Assembly: GCA_016214985.1 (NCBI GenBank)
Contig: JACRMM010000017.1
Span: 1-52,246 of the forward strand
DNA from: Deltaproteobacteria bacterium
GTDB lineage: Bacteria; Desulfobacterota; Deferrisomatia; Deferrisomatales; JACRMM01
Direction: 5' to 3'
DNA length: 52,246 nt
Shown one piece after another: positions 48,611 through 52,246 of this stretch. Every line of letters begins with the position of its first letter. Position 1 is the first letter of the stretch. Both the position numbers and the translations under genes were made by a program. The notes under the pieces are model-generated. The model was given only the letters and a program-made list of their open reading frames with translations. It ran no database searches and had not been told where the DNA came from.

Positions 48611-51300
48611 CGAACGGCGGGCCTGTTGCCGCGAAATCCCACCAGCAAAGCGTCGAGGAGTCCCTTGCGGGGTTGAGGACCACCCGGCAAGGGCTCTCTG
48701 CCGCCGAGGCGCTGGCACGCCAGGCGCAGCACGGCCCCAACGAACTGGCCGAGGGCAAGAGGAGAACCGCATTGCGGATGTTCCTCGGCCAGTTCAAGGA
48801 TTTCATGATCGTCGTGCTGCTCGCTGCCGCGGTGATCGCAGGAGCGCTCGGCGAGATGGCGGACACCATCGCCATCGCGGTCATCGTGGTTCTCAACGCC
48901 GCCCTCGGGTTTGTCCAGGAGTATCGCGCCGAAAAGGCGATGGCGGCCCTCCGGAAGATGGCAGCGACCCCGGCGACGGTGGTTCGGGGGGGGGTCCCCG
49001 GGGTGATCCCTGCCGCCGGGCTCGTCCCCGGCGACATCGTGCTCCTCGAGGCGGGCAACGTCGTACCGGCCGACCTGCGGCTCACGGAAGCCTTGAAGCT
49101 CAGGGTCGAGGAAGCCGCCCTCACCGGCGAGTCCGTACCGGTGGAGAAGCAGACGGACGCGCTCGCAGACGAAGGCCTGTCCGTCGGCGATCGGACGAAC
49201 CTGGCCTACCGGGGGACGCTCGTCACCTACGGCCGAGGCACAGGCGTCGTGATCGCCACGGGGATGAAGACCGAGCTGGGTAGGATCGCCACGATGCTCC
49301 AGGAAGGGGAGGAAACCAAGACGCCGCTTCAGAAGCGGCTCGTTGTCTTCGGCAAGAAGCTCGCGCTCGCGGTCCTGGCGATCTGTGCCCTCGTGTTCGT
49401 GGTCGGGCTCCTGCGCAACGAGCCGCCCCTGCAGATGCTGCTCACGGCGATCTCCCTGGCCGTCGCGGCCATCCCGGAGGCGCTGCCGGCGGTCATCACC
49501 ATCTCCCTGGCCCTCGGCGCGAAGAAGATGGTTCGGCAGAACGCGCTCGTGCGCAAATTGCCCGCCGTCGAGACGCTCGGCTCCGTGACCTACATCTGCT
49601 CAGACAAGACCGGCACGCTCACGCTGAACAGGATGTCCGTGGAGGAGGTGTACGCCGACAGGCGCTGGATTCCCGAGGCTGAGCTTTCCCGGGACCAAGC
49701 GGCGGCGCCGGGGGGTACGACCCGAGGTCTCCCCCTCCCCACGCTGCTCACAGCGCTGGCCCTCTCCAACGACGCGAGGCAGGAGGCCGCCGGTGCGGTC
49801 GTCGGCGACCCCACCGAGACGGCGCTCTTCGCGCAGGCCGCCGCGGGCGGGTTCTCGAAACCTGCCTTGGAGCTGCGGCACCCCCGTCTGGCGGAGCTGC
49901 CTTTCGACTCCGAGCGCAAGCTGATGACCACGTTTCACGCTTGGGAGGAAGGGAAGGTTGTCTCGTTTACGAAGGGGGCCGTGGAGGTGGTGCTCGAGCG
50001 CGCGGACCGCGTGCTCACGGCACAGGGGGAGAGTGAACTCGTGCGGTCCGAGGTCCTCGGCGCCGCCGAGAAGAGCGCCGCAGAGGGCCTGCGCGTGCTG
50101 GGGATCGGCATGCGGGTCTGGGACCGGCTCCCGGAAGATACTGCCACCGAGCAGGTTGAGACCGGGCTGACCCTCCTGGGTCTCGTGGGCTTGCTGGACC
50201 CGCCCCGGCAGGAGGCGAAAGAGTCCGTGCAGACCTGCCGCACGGCCGGGATCGTGCCCGTGATGATCACAGGCGACCACCCGCTGACGGCGCGCGCGAT
50301 CGCCCGGCGCATCAGCATCCTCGACGACGACCACCCCGCCGAGCAGGTCATCACCGGCAGGGAGCTCGAGCAGCTGTCATCCGAGGAGTTCGGGAGGCGG
50401 GTCGAGCACCTCCGGGTCTACGCCCGGGTCGCGCCGGAGCAGAAGCTCAAGATCGTCAAGGCACTCCAGGACCGCGGCCAGTTCGTTGCCATGACCGGGG
50501 ATGGGGTCAACGACGCGCCGGCGCTCCGGCGCGCGGACATCGGTGTGGCGATGGGCATCACGGGCACGGACGTCTCGAAGGAGGCGTCCCACATGATCCT
50601 GCTCGACGACAATTTCGCCACCATCGTCAAGGCGGTGGCGGAAGGGCGGCGAATCTTCGACAACATTCGAAAGTTCATCAAGTACACCATGACGAGCAAC
50701 TCCGGGGAGATCTGGACGATCTTCCTCGCGCCCTTCTTCGGGCTTCCGATCCCGCTGCTGCCGATCCACATCCTCTGGATCAACCTCGTGACCGACGGAC
50801 TGCCCGGCCTGGCTCTGGCCGCCGAACCGGGGGAGAAGGGGCTCATGGAGCGGCCACCGCGCCAACCGAAGGAGAGCATCTTCGCCCACGGTCTCGGCAC
50901 GCACATCGTCTGGGTGGGGCTCCTCATGGGAGCCGTCTCCATCGTCACCCAGGCTTGGTCGATCCGAGCCGGTCTCGCGCACTGGCAGACCATGGTCTTC
51001 ACCGTGCTCTGCCTCAGCCAGATGGGCCACGTGCTCGCCATCCGCTCCGAGCGTGAGTCGCTGTTTCGGCAGGGGCTCTTCTCGAACCGACCGATCCTGG
51101 GGGCGTTCCTGCTGACCCTGGCGCTGCAGCTGGCCACGATCTACGTGCCGCTCTTGAACCCCATCTTCAAGACGCAACCGCTCACGCTCGGTGAGCTGGC
51201 CGCGACGCTCGCCCTGTCGTCGGTCGTCTTCCTCGGGGTGGAGATCGAGAAGCTCTTCCGGCGCGCGCTCTCCTCCCGGCCTACTCGGAGAGCTCGCTGA
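48607..51300 (+). CDS. Cation-transporting P-type ATPase (Ca2+/P2-type)
   Basis: An 897-aa protein. It has the actuator motif TGES (173-176), the membrane ion-binding segment AAIPEALPAVIT (288-299), the phosphorylation site CSDKTGTLT (Asp333) and the hinge MTGDGVNDAPALRRADIGVA. The ten-segment layout ends in the typical C-terminal block (LPIHILWINLVTDGLPGLAL). The N-terminal cation-ATPase domain is present (SVEESLAGLRTTRQGLSAAE). PEALP and WINLVTDG fit the Ca2+-type P2A group, with Mn2+ or Na+ as alternatives. It is coupled to the zinc-ribbon gene and lies with NhaA in a cation-homeostasis neighbourhood. Confidence 0.93.
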   Translation: MTNGGPVAAKSHQQSVEESLAGLRTTRQGLSAAEALARQAQHGPNELAEGKRRTALRMFLGQFKDFMIVVLLAAAVIAGALGEMADTIAIAVIVVLNAALGFVQEYRAEKAMAALRKMAATPATVVRGGVPGVIPAAGLVPGDIVLLEAGNVVPADLRLTEALKLRVEEAALTGESVPVEKQTDALADEGLSVGDRTNLAYRGTLVTYGRGTGVVIATGMKTELGRIATMLQEGEETKTPLQKRLVVFGKKLALAVLAICALVFVVGLLRNEPPLQMLLTAISLAVAAIPEALPAVITISLALGAKKMVRQNALVRKLPAVETLGSVTYICSDKTGTLTLNRMSVEEVYADRRWIPEAELSRDQAAAPGGTTRGLPLPTLLTALALSNDARQEAAGAVVGDPTETALFAQAAAGGFSKPALELRHPRLAELPFDSERKLMTTFHAWEEGKVVSFTKGAVEVVLERADRVLTAQGESELVRSEVLGAAEKSAAEGLRVLGIGMRVWDRLPEDTATEQVETGLTLLGLVGLLDPPRQEAKESVQTCRTAGIVPVMITGDHPLTARAIARRISILDDDHPAEQVITGRELEQLSSEEFGRRVEHLRVYARVAPEQKLKIVKALQDRGQFVAMTGDGVNDAPALRRADIGVAMGITGTDVSKEASHMILLDDNFATIVKAVAEGRRIFDNIRKFIKYTMTSNSGEIWTIFLAPFFGLPIPLLPIHILWINLVTDGLPGLALAAEPGEKGLMERPPRQPKESIFAHGLGTHIVWVGLLMGAVSIVTQAWSIRAGLAHWQTMVFTVLCLSQMGHVLAIRSERESLFRQGLFSNRPILGAFLLTLALQLATIYVPLLNPIFKTQPLTLGELAATLALSSVVFLGVEIEKLFRRALSSRPTRRAR

Positions 51301-51309
51301 TCACCTGCC

Positions 51310-51640
51310 CTAGCCCTCGGCCCGCCCGAGCGTTTCCTCCGCGATGTCGTTCAGGAGCACGAGCCGGCGCCGGCCGTTCTTTTCGTCATCGCCGCCTCGA
51401 GCCGGAGCGTGCCCGCGCCCAGGTCCACCTGGGCCCACGTCAGGGCGAAGATCTCCGTCCTCCGGCACCCGGTCGCCGCCAGCATCCGGATCGCGTCGGC
51501 CTCGGGCCGGTTGGCTTCCTCGTCGAGCGCCGCCAGGAGCCTCGACAGCTCCGCCGGCGAGAGGAAGGACTCCTTTGTGGTCTCGTGGGACTTCTTGACG
51601 TGTCATGGCACTGGTTCAAGTCAACCCTCCCCCACCCCAC
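51310..51640 (-). pseudogene. Tyrosine recombinase, fragment copy 3
   Basis: About 330 bp match the middle of copies 1 and 2: a LSPAELSRLLAALDEEANRP-like segment, TGCRRTEIF and MTKNGRRRLVLLNDIAEETL. One extra T in the TTTTCG near 51380 shifts the frame. Both ends and the catalytic HxxR and Tyr parts are missing. Confidence 0.8.
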
Positions 51641-51801
51641 TGCCGCCGTCAGCATGGCCGACAGCGGTGCCGGACCCTGGTTCGACGACGCCTCGGAGCG
51701 CTTCGACCGGACATCCTCCTGGCCTCTCTCGCGGGCGCACGCCGCAGGCCGAGTATCCGGGCACCCCGCGCCCGAACTGTGGCAGGCCCGACGTTGCGCG
51801 C

Positions 51802-51933
51802 GGACACTTTGGTGGACACTTTGGACACTTTGTTGGACACTTTGGACACTTTGGGACGCTGCAAAGCTTCATGGACACTTTGGGACGCTGCAAAGCTTCA
51901 TAACTTATCTGCATCCACTTCGGGACGCTGCAA
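51802..51933. repeat. GGACACTTTG repeat array
   Basis: GGACACTTTG occurs six times between 51802 and 51882 with 9-21 bp periods. A 29-bp unit (51843-51871) is repeated perfectly at 51872-51900 and its tail GGGACGCTGCAA returns at 51922. The array lies between the recombinase fragment and the IS66 end; no gene is seen in 51641-52105. Confidence 0.8.
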
Positions 51934-52105
51934 GGGGCCTCTTGGGGGCCTCTTGGGGACAGGCGCCACGCAGACTCCGGGAACACCGCCCTCGAGCAGC
52001 TTGCGCGAAACCCCTTCACTGGACGGCGGACGTGCCCTCTCCTCACCCCTGTTGGCCCCTTGACCGGGCGACGGCGCCTCTTTACTCTTTACGGTCAAGA
52101 AAAGG

Positions 52106-52246
52106 GTAAGCGACCTATGAACCCCACCCCTGCTACACCGGCAGGCTGATCTGCTCGGGAGTCAGATTCGGCGGTAGCAGGGCGGCGTAGTCTTCCTGTG
52201 TCCGGGCGAGCGGTACCTCGTGGAAGAGGTATCGCAGATATCGATA
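52106..52246. mobile_element. IS66-family element, left end (continues beyond window)
   Basis: The end GTAAGCGACCTATGAACCCC at 52106 carries the GTAAGCG start typical of IS66 terminal repeats. The transposase tail follows in the expected orientation. The other end is outside the window. Confidence 0.8.
52133..52246 (-). CDS. IS66 transposase (TnpC), C-terminal end, partial
   Basis: The last 37 residues, YLFHEVPLARTQEDYAALLP and PNLTPEQISLPV, followed by TAG, match the C-terminal tail of IS66 transposases, which read LFTELP and LLPW-like in relatives. The gene continues to the right of the window. Confidence 0.8.
   Translation of the reverse strand, partial: YRYLRYLFHEVPLARTQEDYAALLPPNLTPEQISLPV

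Overview
The window is high-GC DNA, apart from one clearly AT-richer gene at the left end. It carries several gene types common in Deltaproteobacteria (Desulfobacterota): a relic of a hydroxylamine-oxidoreductase-type multihaem cytochrome, a SOUL haem protein, NhaA, and cyclopropane-fatty-acid-synthase-type lipid genes. I would place it in a high-GC deltaproteobacterial lineage with low to moderate confidence. No rRNA, complete tRNA or CRISPR array was found.

Left third (1 to about 22.9 kb): an accessory, defence-like island. From left to right it holds an AT-rich membrane P-loop NTPase with TPR-like repeats (248-4339), decayed remnants, a 1784-aa nuclease-STAND-type ATPase (5363-10717), and an SNF2 helicase relic. 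The helicase is interrupted by a 526-bp element that encodes a four-helix-bundle (S23/IVP-type) protein. Next come a decayed tyrosine recombinase, small orphan genes separated by palindromic repeats, a Fic protein with a palindromic operator, and a three-gene operon of AbiEi antitoxin, AbiEii nucleotidyltransferase and an AEP-primase/helicase of the TOTE type. The island ends at the 3' half of a tRNA-Arg(ACG) followed by a terminator, the usual footprint of integration into a tRNA gene.

Middle (22.9-38.1 kb): more chromosome-like DNA. It has two nitroreductase-type genes, a TetR regulator with paired operators, a beta-barrel-like protein, a SOUL lipoprotein, and a compact seven-gene plus-strand cluster. 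That cluster is DUF1295, DUF2177, chalcone-isomerase-like, FAD amine-oxidase-like, DUF1365, CFA synthase and DUF2878, mostly with 4-bp overlaps. DUF1499 and a second CFA-type methyltransferase follow on the other strand. The set resembles lipid-modification clusters linked elsewhere to light or singlet-oxygen stress.

Right third (38.1-52.2 kb): a mosaic of relics and intact genes. Relics include a HAO-type cytochrome, a second and a third recombinase copy, DUF3800, a glycosyltransferase and a histidine kinase. Intact genes include a REP-associated transposase, a truncated FMN reductase-SCP2 fusion, NhaA, PfkB, a TFIIB-type zinc-ribbon protein and a translationally coupled Ca-type P-ATPase. 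The window closes inside an IS66-family element.

The best candidates for something undescribed are the four-helix-bundle element with its hairpin repeat ends inside the helicase gene, the abiE-primase/helicase operon, and a dispersed palindrome of about 72 bp found beside the recombinases and orphan genes. Many genes carry single-base frameshifts, so real decay and assembly error both need to be kept in mind.
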